Below are positions 1-7,426 of a stretch of DNA of 10,134 nt, one piece after another. Position 1 is the stretch's first letter. Every line of letters starts with the position of its first letter. A model generated the notes under the pieces. It was not told where the DNA came from, ran no database searches, and was given only the letters and a program-made list of their open reading frames with translations. Source of the DNA: an uncultured Acidimicrobiia bacterium (lineage in GTDB: Bacteria; Actinomycetota; Acidimicrobiia; Spongiisociales; UBA5794); contig CAJWGC010000031.1 of the NCBI GenBank assembly GCA_913031525.1, positions 1-10,134 on the forward strand, read 5' to 3'. The translations under genes and the position numbers were made by a program.

Positions 1-939
1 GGTTTCATTGAAATCACCAGAACCCGAGAAAAAACTTTTGGCGATATCGATATCCAGGAGAATTTGCTCAACCAACTCAACCGGTCCAGAAAATTTTCGT
101 TCGTCTCGAATGCGATGCAGAAATTCGACCGAAAGAACCTCTCCGTAAAGTTCGCCATCAAAATCGAGTAGATGTATTTCGACAGTGGCACATGTACCGC
201 CAAAAGTGGGTCGAATGCCAACGTTGGCAACACCCTCACGTCGTAGGCCCTCGTTCCAAGTAACGACCGCGTAGACACCGAGAGCTGGGAGAAGTTGATC
301 GGAATCAACTGCGAGATTGACAGTGGGCACACCGATAGATCGACCTCGCCCCTCTCCAGATTCAACACGACCTTCAAGCGCGTAGGGTCTCCCTAACAGA
401 ACACCGGCCCTTTGGATGTCTCCACTCTTCAGATATTCGCGAATTCTTGTGGAAGAGAAAGGATCTTCGTCCCCGATCAACGAGACCAGAAGGACCTCAT
501 AACCAAAATCTTTTCCCATCTCTTGAAGGAAAGGAACATCGCCAGCACCACCTTTGCCGAAACGAAAATCCTGGCCGACCGCTATGTGCCTAGCATTGAG
601 CGATCCAACAAGCACATATCTAACAAAATCAGCCGCTGACATATCGCGCATAGCCTCATCAAAATCCAGATGTGCGATGACATCAACGCCCAATTCTTCA
701 AGCAACGCGGCCCTTTGAGAGAGTGTCGTCAAAAGACGCGGGGAGCTATCAGGAACGATCAACGTATCCGGATGACGAGAAAAAGTAAGAACTACGAGTG
801 GGCCGGAATCAAAAATGGACTGCAACCGCTTCAGTAGATCCTGGTGTCCTCGATGTACACCATCGAAAACACCAACTGCTACTGCAGTGGATCTGTCTCG
901 AATCTCCCACCTCTCGTGCGGCCCTGAAAGCACTCTCAT
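1..939 (-). CDS. ribF: Bifunctional riboflavin kinase / FAD synthetase (RibF), 3' end cut by the window edge
   Basis: RibF phosphorylates riboflavin to FMN and adenylylates FMN to FAD in the cytoplasm. I translated 313 codons with no stop. The N-terminal nucleotidyltransferase half shows GVFDGVHRGHQ (residues 23-33, the HxGH-like nucleotide-binding motif) and SSTRIREYL (162-170, the family's S-T-x-I-R motif). The riboflavin kinase half shows GRGRSIGVPTVNL (197-209), NVGIRPTFGG (239-248) and VEIHLLDFDGELYG (253-266). Family proteins are usually about 300-330 residues, so only the last few residues should be missing beyond base 1. The ATG at 937-939 overlaps the truB stop in an ATGA, which points to translational coupling. 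I see no strong Shine-Dalgarno sequence. It is the most distal visible gene of the operon. Identity is near certain; only the C-terminus is unseen. Confidence 0.96.
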   Translation of the reverse strand, partial: MRVLSGPHERWEIRDRSTAVAVGVFDGVHRGHQDLLKRLQSIFDSGPLVVLTFSRHPDTLIVPDSSPRLLTTLSQRAALLEELGVDVIAHLDFDEAMRDMSAADFVRYVLVGSLNARHIAVGQDFRFGKGGAGDVPFLQEMGKDFGYEVLLVSLIGDEDPFSSTRIREYLKSGDIQRAGVLLGRPYALEGRVESGEGRGRSIGVPTVNLAVDSDQLLPALGVYAVVTWNEGLRREGVANVGIRPTFGGTCATVEIHLLDFDGELYGEVLSVEFLHRIRDERKFSGPVELVEQILLDIDIAKSFFSGSGDFNET

Positions 940-1835
940 GACAGCACGACTTCCGGAAAAGCTTTCTTTCCGGCCATGCGATAAACAGCGAGCAGTCGAC
1001 CTTTTTCATTGACAATCCGCAGGAGACCCTCCTGTGTATTCCCTAGATGGTGGCCCGCAAGGGTCATCCCATTCTCGACGGCCCTAGCGACATCACCTGT
1101 TATTTCGACGCTGGGAAAATCGGCAAGCGCGACTGCCGGATTAATAAGACGACCATGCCATTCTTCCGTCCTCTCTTCAGAGACGATCGTCGAAACGGTC
1201 GTAGCCGCTTCGACGAGAAGTGAGCCAATCGCGGTCCGCCTCAGTGCAGTCAAGTGTGCTCGTCCGCCGAGGGCACGGGCTAGATCGTCAGCGAGTGTCC
1301 TCACGTAAGTTCCTTTGCTACATGCAACCTCAATAACTGCCTCGGGGTAGTTGCCAGGAGCAAAATCAAGTAGCTGCATGCTGTAGATCTCGACCGGACG
1401 AGCTTCACGTTCGATAGTCTTTCCTTCACGAGCAAACTCGTAGAGGCGTCGACCCTCTACACGTCGTGCAGACACCATCGGTGGAATCTGCATGATCACA
1501 CCTGAGAATCGACCAAATACTGCCTCGAGATCGGCTGCCTCGAATCGCATCGCCTCTCGCGTCAAGATCGCTCCGTCGGAGTCAAGCGTATCGGTGGCAA
1601 CTCCAAAACAGATCTTTGCCGTGTACCGTTTGGGAGCTTCCTGAAAATAACGCAGCAACCGAGTAGCTCGCCCTACTCCGAGTACGAGCAGTCCGGTTGC
1701 TAGCGGATCCAGTGTTCCAGCGTGTCCCACCTTCTTGATCTTCAAACTGCTACGAATCTTTGCTACGACATCATGGGAAGTCCATCCACTCTCCTTATCA
1801 ACGAGGAGAACCCCTACAGGGTCAAGTGCGGTCAC
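936..1835 (-). CDS. truB: tRNA pseudouridine(55) synthase TruB
   Basis: TruB converts U55 in the T-loop of most tRNAs to pseudouridine and also acts as a tRNA folding chaperone. The 299-residue product has the expected length for the long bacterial form with a C-terminal PUA-like domain. The catalytic motif HAGTLDPLATGLL (residues 38-50) contains the nucleophile Asp43. Other family blocks are KRYTAKICFGVATDTLDSDG (69-88), VSARRVEGRRLYEFAREGK (121-139; the common SA-x-K lysine is Arg here) and ACSKGTYVRTLADDLARAL (171-189). The C-terminal part ends with RLLAVYRM. The start is GTG at 1833-1835, overlapping the upstream DHH-gene stop as GTGA. No good Shine-Dalgarno lies before it, so translation probably depends on reinitiation from the gene upstream. 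The stop overlaps the ribF start. Confidence 0.97.
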   Translation of the reverse strand: MTALDPVGVLLVDKESGWTSHDVVAKIRSSLKIKKVGHAGTLDPLATGLLVLGVGRATRLLRYFQEAPKRYTAKICFGVATDTLDSDGAILTREAMRFEAADLEAVFGRFSGVIMQIPPMVSARRVEGRRLYEFAREGKTIEREARPVEIYSMQLLDFAPGNYPEAVIEVACSKGTYVRTLADDLARALGGRAHLTALRRTAIGSLLVEAATTVSTIVSEERTEEWHGRLINPAVALADFPSVEITGDVARAVENGMTLAGHHLGNTQEGLLRIVNEKGRLLAVYRMAGKKAFPEVVLS

Positions 1836-2800
1836 CGCAAGAGATCAGCGAGTTCGGTAATAATGTCCTGAGGATCGCCTTCTACACCGAATCCAGCAGC
1901 ATTGTGATGACCTCCTCCACCAAAGTGGCGTGCTAGAGCATTTACATCAACGACACCGCGCGACCTCAGACTCCCTTTGAACTTACCCAGCTGAATTTCT
2001 TTCAACAGACAGGCCACCTCAGCTTCATTGGCGAGCCGGATGAGATCTATGAGCCCATCGGTGTCTTCATAACCAACATTCGCTCGTTGTAGATCCTCGA
2101 GATAAACGCTCGACCAAACAAGACCGACCTCTCTGTCAAGCGCGGCACGTCCAAGAACCGATCCAGCAACGGTTAGGTAACCAAACGGCGATTCTCCGTA
2201 TAAATGGCGTGCCACTTGATCTGGATCTGCTCCCGCTCGTAGCAGTGCGGCAGCAATTCCATGGACTTCTGGAGTCGTCGAGGAATACTGAAACCTTCCG
2301 GTATCGGTGACCAGACCTGTGTACAGCGCCGTAGCGATCTCAGGAGATAGCTCCCAACCGAGATGATCTACGAGTAACTCGTAGACAATTTGCGTGGTCG
2401 CAGCAGCTTCTGAATCAACCAAAGCTACATCTCCAAATCCCTCGTTCGACACATGGTGGTCGATGATCACGACGGCTTCTGCCCGTTCGGCCAACAGGAG
2501 CGCCGAACCAAGCCTCTCAGGATTAGCGGTGTCGCATGCCACAAGGACATCGATATCGCCTTCTATATCCTCTGGCAGAGACAGCGGGGAAAGGTCTAAA
2601 TATCGGTAAACATCAGAGAGATCAAACGGTGTTCCGAAAGTTGCCCAAGAATGTTTGCCCGAATTACGGCACGCTAACGCCAAACCAAGCGCGGAGCCGA
2701 GTGCATCACCATCTGGATTTACATGACCGACCGCTACCACCGAGCTTGCTTCGGTAATTACCTCCGCGGCCATGGAGAAAGACTCGACAGGAATTGTCAC
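1832..2800 (-). CDS. nrnA: DHH/DHHA1 phosphoesterase, NrnA-like (nanoRNase / pAp phosphatase)
   Basis: The 322-residue protein has the full DHH-DHHA1 layout. The DHH domain shows HVNPDGD (residues 26-32), CDTANPERLG (89-98), DHHVSNEGFG (114-123) and TDTGRF (165-170), which supply the metal-binding Asp and His residues. The C-terminal DHHA1 substrate-binding domain ends with FGGGGHHNAAGFG (293-305). Family members of this size in Actinomycetota and Bacillota degrade 2-5-mer RNA and dephosphorylate pAp; some act on cyclic dinucleotides or pApA, so the exact substrate is inferred. Its place between rbfA and truB is the conserved one. The start is GTG at 2798-2800, overlapping the rbfA stop as GTGA and preceded by a purine-rich GGGAGGGAGAGA inside the rbfA end. 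An ATG at residue 10 is a possible but less well placed alternative. Confidence 0.93.
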   Translation of the reverse strand: MTIPVESFSMAAEVITEASSVVAVGHVNPDGDALGSALGLALACRNSGKHSWATFGTPFDLSDVYRYLDLSPLSLPEDIEGDIDVLVACDTANPERLGSALLLAERAEAVVIIDHHVSNEGFGDVALVDSEAAATTQIVYELLVDHLGWELSPEIATALYTGLVTDTGRFQYSSTTPEVHGIAAALLRAGADPDQVARHLYGESPFGYLTVAGSVLGRAALDREVGLVWSSVYLEDLQRANVGYEDTDGLIDLIRLANEAEVACLLKEIQLGKFKGSLRSRGVVDVNALARHFGGGGHHNAAGFGVEGDPQDIITELADLLR

Positions 2801-3159
2801 TCTCTCCCTCCCTCTTCGTCTAGACGACGCAAAATGCGATCGATCCGATCCCCAGAACTAATAGCGGGATCGACCTGAAACTCGAGGACAGGAGTGAACT
2901 TCAGGCTCGTTTGAGATGCAACTGCTCGTTGAATCCTGGCCGCAGCACTCGCCAGTGCAGAATCAGTAGCCATCTCCTCGCCTTTTGCACCAAGTACCGA
3001 GTAGTAGACGACAGCGTGTCGCAGATCTGGTGTCGTATCGACACCAGTAACAGTAACAAACCCGATACGTGGATCTTTAAGCTCAGCGACTTCTTCAGCC
3101 ACAATCTCTCGCATGAGCTCGTTAATCTTGCGCATTCGCCCAGTCTTACCTCTACTCAC
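2797..3159 (-). CDS. rbfA: 30S ribosome-binding factor RbfA
   Basis: RbfA binds the immature 30S subunit and helps process and fold the 5' end of 16S rRNA, including during cold adaptation. The 120-residue product matches the family length. Features include the N-terminal helix around INELMREIVAEEVAEL (residues 12-27), the conserved DPRIGFVTVTGVDTTPDL block (29-46), and the C-terminal FTPVLEFQVDPA segment followed by DRIDRILRRLDEE. The predicted fold is a single KH-type domain. The start is GTG at 3157-3159, overlapping the ylxP stop as GTGA, with GAGGAT at 7 bases of spacing. A start at the downstream ATG (residue 9) would also leave the domain intact but lacks that spacing. The last codons double as the ribosome binding site of the next gene. 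Confidence 0.95.
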   Translation of the reverse strand: MSRGKTGRMRKINELMREIVAEEVAELKDPRIGFVTVTGVDTTPDLRHAVVYYSVLGAKGEEMATDSALASAAARIQRAVASQTSLKFTPVLEFQVDPAISSGDRIDRILRRLDEEGGRE

Positions 3160-3449
3160 ATCGGATCCTCGAGATAGCCAACTGAGCTTCTCAAAACCTC
3201 GACTTCGGCGCGATTCCGTAAAGCCCTTTCGATCGAATGGAGTAGCCTCTCAAGCTGGCCGGCCTGAGGAGCTACAACAGCAAACCCAATCGCGGTTCGT
3301 TGCCACAAGTTCTGGTGATCGACTTCTGCAATTGATACGGGAAACTTTCGGATCAAATCGGCCACGAGAGATCTGAGGATGTTCCGCTTCGCCTTCAGCG
3401 AACGGATCCCCCGCATACGGAGTTCGACTCGCAGTGCGGCTGCATACAT
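3156..3449 (-). CDS. ylxP: YlxP-like DUF503 protein
   Basis: This small protein (97 residues from the ATG) belongs to DUF503, named YlxP in Bacillus, whose function is not settled. The visible family signature runs AALRVELRMRGIRSLKAKRN near the N-terminus, then VSIAEVDHQNLWQRTAIGFAV, then a C-terminal helix and the strand EVEVLRSS. I chose the ATG at 3447-3449 because family members begin just before the first beta strand and because this leaves 4 bases after the infB stop. A GTG at 3498-3500 would add 17 residues with no family resemblance, all overlapping the infB end. Only a weak GGAT lies upstream, so coupling to infB is likely. Its steady position between infB and rbfA suggests a ribosome- or RNA-related role by association only. 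The product is probably cytosolic; no signal peptide or membrane segment is visible. Confidence 0.9.
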   Translation of the reverse strand: MYAAALRVELRMRGIRSLKAKRNILRSLVADLIRKFPVSIAEVDHQNLWQRTAIGFAVVAPQAGQLERLLHSIERALRNRAEVEVLRSSVGYLEDPM

Positions 3450-3453
3450 AAGA

Positions 3454-5487
3454 TCAAATCCGAGCGACTTCCCTGACTGTGTACGACTCGATGGTGTCAC
3501 CTTCTTTGACGTCGCGGAAGTTCTCTAAACCAATACCACATTCGAAACCCATGGCAACTGCTTGCACATCGTCCTTAAAACGACGTAGTGATGCGATCCG
3601 ACCGTCATAAACAACCACACCGTCCCTTACAAGCCGCGCTTTTGCGTTCCGACCAATCTCTCCTTCTGTCACATAGCAGCCGGCTATAAAGCCAAACCTG
3701 GGCGCTCTGAAAACAGCTCGAACATCGGCGACACCGATGAAAGACTCGATCCGCTCGGGAGAAAGCTCCCCAACAAGTAAGGCCTCGGCATCTTCTAGCA
3801 ATTCATAGATGATCGAAAAAGTTCGAATATCCAGACCGGATTTCTTAGCTATCTTGCGCGCTCCCGCATCTGGTCGGACATTAAATCCATAGACAACGGC
3901 GTTGGACGCATCTGCGAGCATGAGATCGCTCTCAGTGATCCCACCGACCGCTGAGTGAATCACCGTGACCTTTGCATCCTCTCTCTTAACCTTCACGAGG
4001 GCCTCGCGGGTCGCTTCGAGCGAACCGTGAGCATCAGCTTTCAAGACGACAGCAAGCTCGGCGTGGTCAGTAGTTCGGAGCTGATCAAGCAGCATTCCAA
4101 GACGTTCTGTCGCTGTCGGAATAGTCAACTGCTCAGATCGGAGCTGATCAATCCGGCTTGAAGCTAGCTTGCGAGCCACCCTCTCGTTCTTGACCACTTC
4201 GAACATATCCCCAGCAGTCGGTACGTCGTCCCACCCCATTACTAGCAAGGGCGTGGACGGAGTAGCCTCTTGAACCCGGGTCCCGCTTTCATCAAACATC
4301 GCCCTCACCCGGCCTGCAACAGTACCAGCCGCGATAGAGTCGCCACGCTTAAGAGTTCCTCTCTGCACGATCACTGTGGCCACTGGACCGCGGCCAACTT
4401 CTAGTTGGCTTTCAATAACCGTCCCTATCGCCTTAGCTGAAATGTTGGCTTTGAGATCTTCTACCTCAGCAACCAAAGTGATCATTTCCAAAAGCTGATC
4501 GATCCCATCTCCCCGTAACGCTGAAATCTCTACTGAAACAACGTCACCCCCTAGTTCCTCTACGACGATACCGTGCTGCGTCAACGCGGCGCGGACGTTG
4601 TTGGGATCGGCAGCAGGAAGATCCATCTTGTTGATAGCGACGATCATCGGAACCGAAGCAGCTCTAGCGTGGTCGATTGCTTCGACAGTCTGTGGCATAA
4701 CACCATCATCAGCAGCAACGACAACCACCGCGATGTCAGTCACATCAGTGCCTCGTGCACGCAACGCGGTGAACGCCTCATGCCCAGGAGTATCGATGAA
4801 CGTAACAACTCCTCCGTTGTGATCAACCCGATAGGCCCCAATGTGCTGAGTAATTCCCCCGGCTTCGTCGGCGATTACGTTCGTCTTGCGAATGGTGTCA
4901 AGCAACTGGGTTTTTCCGTGATCGACATGACCCATAACTGTGACGACCGGGGGCCTCGGCTTAAGGCTTGCAGGGTCATCTTCAAACTCAACGGTGAATC
5001 GGTCTGGTGTCTTAACTTCTTCTTGGGCAGACGCCTCTACCGTCACCTCGTAGCCAAAGGCCGTTCCCAACTTTTCTATGTCGCTAGACAGAAGCGGAGC
5101 AGCAGCTGATACCAGCTCCCCCATGCTCATCATCTGGCGGACTACATCACCGACGCGCTGGCCCATCAGCTTCGCTAGCTCAGCGCCCGTAATACCCTCT
5201 TCGACTATCAAGGACCCGCCCGTCGCTTCGGGCAACGGAGCCTCTCCTCTTTCCTCTGAAACTTCATCAGATCCTTCGAGATCAGCGATCACCGGATCCT
5301 CTTCGCCGGCAGGAGCGGAGGCATCAGATTCTTCCTCATATGAAAGTTTGACTAAAGCAATAGAATCTTCGTCAAGTCCAGATGACGCTGTCTTTACCTC
5401 TATGCCAAGCTCTTGGGCGCGTTCAAGGACGACCTTCGACTCAAAGCCGAGCTCTCGCGCTAACTCGTATACCCGCTGGTTGGCCAA
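3454..5487 (-). CDS. infB: Translation initiation factor IF-2
   Basis: IF2 is the GTPase that brings initiator fMet-tRNA to the 30S subunit and promotes 50S joining. The 677-residue product starts with an IF2_N domain (RVYELARELG, from residue 5), then an acidic linker (about 51-90), then a second IF2_N-like domain (about 93-147). The GTPase domain shows all five G motifs: GHVDHGKT (186-193), GGITQHIG (210-217), DTPGHE (232-237), NKMD (286-289) and SAL (322-324). Domains II, III and C2 follow and end with DTIESYTVREVARI. The start is TTG at 5485-5487, fixed by homology of the N-terminus and by AGAAGGAG 5 bases upstream. At 677 residues it is short for an actinobacterium, where IF2 often exceeds 900; the missing part is the usual long Ala/Pro/Gly-rich linker. 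Confidence 0.98.
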   Translation of the reverse strand: MANQRVYELARELGFESKVVLERAQELGIEVKTASSGLDEDSIALVKLSYEEESDASAPAGEEDPVIADLEGSDEVSEERGEAPLPEATGGSLIVEEGITGAELAKLMGQRVGDVVRQMMSMGELVSAAAPLLSSDIEKLGTAFGYEVTVEASAQEEVKTPDRFTVEFEDDPASLKPRPPVVTVMGHVDHGKTQLLDTIRKTNVIADEAGGITQHIGAYRVDHNGGVVTFIDTPGHEAFTALRARGTDVTDIAVVVVAADDGVMPQTVEAIDHARAASVPMIVAINKMDLPAADPNNVRAALTQHGIVVEELGGDVVSVEISALRGDGIDQLLEMITLVAEVEDLKANISAKAIGTVIESQLEVGRGPVATVIVQRGTLKRGDSIAAGTVAGRVRAMFDESGTRVQEATPSTPLLVMGWDDVPTAGDMFEVVKNERVARKLASSRIDQLRSEQLTIPTATERLGMLLDQLRTTDHAELAVVLKADAHGSLEATREALVKVKREDAKVTVIHSAVGGITESDLMLADASNAVVYGFNVRPDAGARKIAKKSGLDIRTFSIIYELLEDAEALLVGELSPERIESFIGVADVRAVFRAPRFGFIAGCYVTEGEIGRNAKARLVRDGVVVYDGRIASLRRFKDDVQAVAMGFECGIGLENFRDVKEGDTIESYTVREVARI

Positions 5488-5492
5488 ACTTT

Positions 5493-5500
5493 CTCCTTCT
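5493..5500 (-). promoter_or_regulatory. Shine-Dalgarno sequence that fixes the infB TTG start
   Basis: On the minus strand the sequence AGAAGGAG lies 5 bases before TTG. No in-frame ATG or GTG lies between the nusA stop and the conserved IF2 N-terminus, so this strong site supports initiation at TTG. Confidence 0.85.
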
Positions 5501-5514
5501 AGATGCCCAGGTCC

Positions 5515-6795
5515 TCACGTAAGCGGAGCCGCAGGCTCTCCTTCCGTAGTCTCAGACGTCCTCTGGTCGCTTTGCGGGTTCCCCTCAACCGATTCCGGTA
5601 TCGAATCTTCCGTCGCTAGACCAGCGTCTTGTATCGATTGATTGTCCACGACCGCGTCAGTCCCCTCCGGTGACTTACTTTCACCAGTCTCGGATTCGGT
5701 GGTTACTGATTCTGAGCTTTCCTCGGGTCCCGATAAACCACTTACCTCGGAGACGCTGGAAAGCTCAACGGATGCCTCGCCATCAGCTACTTCCGCCTCT
5801 TCCTCATGATCGTCCTCGGAATCGAGTCCGAGATCCTCGCTCTCGGATCGAATATCGACCTTATATCCAGAGAGTCTGGCAGCAAGCCGAGCATTCTGCC
5901 CCTCCTTGCCGATAGCAAGAGAGAGTTGGTGGTCAGGCACAATGACTACAGCAACCAATTCCTCCTCGTCTAGTCGTACCTCTTTGACGCGGGCTGGACT
6001 GAGGGCTTCGCTGATAAACGCTGCTGAGTCGTCACGCCACTCGACGATATCGACCTTCTCTCCACGAAGCTCGTTCACGACCTGTCGAACACGTGAACCG
6101 CGAGCACCGACACATGCACCAACCGGGTCTACATTCGGATCGAGGGAAATCACCGCAATCTTTGTACGATGCCCCGGTTCGCGAGCGATCACCTTGATTT
6201 CGATTTCACCATCGACCAGCTCAGGAACTTCGAGCTCAAAAAGCGACCTTATGAACTCCGGGTGGCTCCTGCTCACGACGATCTGAGGACCCTTGCCCTC
6301 ACCGCGCACTTCCAGGATGTAAGCCTTCACGCGATTACCGCGTTCGAGACGTTCAAACGGAATGCGTTCAGGAGAAGGCATGATCGCCTCAGCGTTACCA
6401 AGATCGAGGATCGCATAACGATGATCAGCCTGTTGGACAATGCCAGTCACAAGATCACCCTCGCGGCCGTCATATAAATCGAAAACCTGCTCCCGCTTGG
6501 CATCTCGCAGACGCTGCAGTATCACCTGTTTCGCCGTTTGCGCTGCGATGCGCCCGAAATCACTCGGAGTATCTTCCCATTCGCGGGTTACGTTTCCGTC
6601 ATCATCGAGGTCCTGGCCATATACCGTGATCTCGGCCGTATCAGGGTCAATTGTGACTCGCGCCTCCTCGGCTGCACCAGGGGTTCGCTTATACGCAGAG
6701 ACGAGGGCGTTAGCGAGCGCATCTAAAATGGTATCGGCCGGAACACCCTTTTCGCGTTCTAGCAATTCGAGTGCATCCAGAAGGTTGTAGTCCAT
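5515..6795 (-). CDS. nusA: Transcription termination/antitermination factor NusA with a long acidic C-terminal tail
   Basis: NusA binds RNA polymerase and nascent RNA and controls pausing, termination and antitermination. In the 426-residue product I see the polymerase-binding N-terminal domain (about 1-108), an S1 domain (about 110-178), KH1 with GARG (230-233) in VGACVGARGSRVRQVVNEL, and KH2 with GKEG (296-299) in LSLAIGKEGQNARLAARL. From about residue 318 the protein becomes a tail of roughly 109 residues made largely of Glu, Asp, Ser and Thr with only one Lys and one Arg after its first residues. There are no recognisable proteobacterial AR repeats. The ATG at 6793-6795 shares one base with the rimP stop (TGATG), with GAGAGGG at 6 bases of spacing. 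The next gene, infB, lies 27 bases beyond the stop; ylxR, often found here, is absent. Confidence 0.97.
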   Translation of the reverse strand: MDYNLLDALELLEREKGVPADTILDALANALVSAYKRTPGAAEEARVTIDPDTAEITVYGQDLDDDGNVTREWEDTPSDFGRIAAQTAKQVILQRLRDAKREQVFDLYDGREGDLVTGIVQQADHRYAILDLGNAEAIMPSPERIPFERLERGNRVKAYILEVRGEGKGPQIVVSRSHPEFIRSLFELEVPELVDGEIEIKVIAREPGHRTKIAVISLDPNVDPVGACVGARGSRVRQVVNELRGEKVDIVEWRDDSAAFISEALSPARVKEVRLDEEELVAVVIVPDHQLSLAIGKEGQNARLAARLSGYKVDIRSESEDLGLDSEDDHEEEAEVADGEASVELSSVSEVSGLSGPEESSESVTTESETGESKSPEGTDAVVDNQSIQDAGLATEDSIPESVEGNPQSDQRTSETTEGEPAAPLT

Positions 6796-7286
6796 CAGCG
6801 TCCCTCTCGACTACTGGATTTCGAGCCCTTACTCCAATTAAAGATCGTGGTCGCTGATTGCACGTCACTGAACTTAAGATGACGATGATCACCATTCATC
6901 TCCATCTCGAATCCGGAGCCGTTGATCGCTGCGATCCGCCCTCGCAATGTCTCAAAACCCTTTGGGCCCTTCACTTTTACTCTTGCCTCGCGTCCAACCG
7001 ATTTGGCGAAATGACTGGGACGACGCAATTTGCGCTCCAGACCTGGTGAACCTACTTCGAGGGTGTAGGAACCCGAAATGGGATCTTCATCGTCAAGCAA
7101 CCGAGAAATTCCTCTACTCATTGATGCAATGAGGTCGACACCGACCGACTCCTCAGCATCAACGGTGACACGAACGATCGTTCCGGAACCACCCCCGACT
7201 ACTTCGAGATCATCCAATTCGACCCCTTCAGCCGCGACATACCGTTCTACGACGTTCCAGATTCGGGTAGCTGCGTCGCTCCCCAT
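6795..7286 (-). CDS. rimP: Ribosome maturation factor RimP
   Basis: RimP binds the free 30S subunit and assists assembly of the head region around uS12. From the ATG at 7284-7286 the product has 163 residues, a normal length. The N-terminal domain contains IWNVVERYVAAEGVELDDLE, a strand-rich stretch, and the family hallmark YTLEVGSPGLERKL (about 74-87). The C-terminal Sm-like domain covers about 99-148, and a short basic Ser/Lys/Arg tail follows. I chose this ATG because GGAAGG sits 4 bases before it and because family homology begins here. A GTG at 7356-7358 would add 24 unrelated residues and lacks a binding site; another ATG at 7314-7316 also lacks one. The stop overlaps the nusA start by one base. 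The rimP-nusA pairing is nearly universal. Confidence 0.93.
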   Translation of the reverse strand: MGSDAATRIWNVVERYVAAEGVELDDLEVVGGGSGTIVRVTVDAEESVGVDLIASMSRGISRLLDDEDPISGSYTLEVGSPGLERKLRRPSHFAKSVGREARVKVKGPKGFETLRGRIAAINGSGFEMEMNGDHRHLKFSDVQSATTIFNWSKGSKSSSREGR

Positions 7287-7290
7287 TTTT

Positions 7291-7296
7291 CCTTCC
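7291..7296 (-). promoter_or_regulatory. Shine-Dalgarno sequence favouring the internal ATG of rimP
   Basis: GGAAGG on the minus strand stands 4 bases before the ATG at 7284-7286. The longer GTG start has nothing comparable, so this site decides the start, though spacing is slightly short. Confidence 0.6.
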
Positions 7297-7376
7297 AGTG
7301 CTCTCGTTGCATGCATCACGAAACGAGGCGGGCTCCAGCCCACCTCGACAAACGACACATCTCAGTTGCTCAACGC

Positions 7377-7403
7377 AGTATAGCGATGGGAGCCTCTAGT
7401 GAA
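7377..7403 (-). promoter_or_regulatory. Possible sigma-70-type promoter before rimP
   Basis: In the proS-rimP gap the minus strand reads TTCACT, 15 bases, then TATACT. The -10 matches the consensus at 5 of 6 positions and the -35 at 4 of 6, but spacing is short; shifting the -35 to ATTCAC gives 16. Transcription would start near 7370, giving a leader of about 85 bases to the rimP ATG. This would let rimP-nusA-infB and later genes be expressed apart from ispG-proS. It is a by-eye match and could be chance. Confidence 0.3.
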
Positions 7404-7426
7404 TTAGGACAACAGAGACACGGATC

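Noticed and set aside
3450..3500. Longer ylxP from GTG at 3498-3500
   Set aside because: The added 17 residues lie within the infB end and do not resemble the DUF503 N-terminus.
4573..5109. 178-residue open frame on the plus strand inside infB
   Set aside because: It lies opposite the IF2 GTPase domain, resembles no family, and is a shadow of the real gene's codon pattern.
5078..5641. 187-residue Ser/Pro-rich open frame on the plus strand across the nusA-infB junction
   Set aside because: Its composition is the antisense image of the acidic linker of IF2 and the NusA tail; it has no recognisable domain and would overlap two certain genes.
7287..7358. Longer rimP from GTG at 7356-7358
   Set aside because: There is no ribosome binding site, the 24 extra residues are unlike RimP, and a better ATG with GGAAGG follows.
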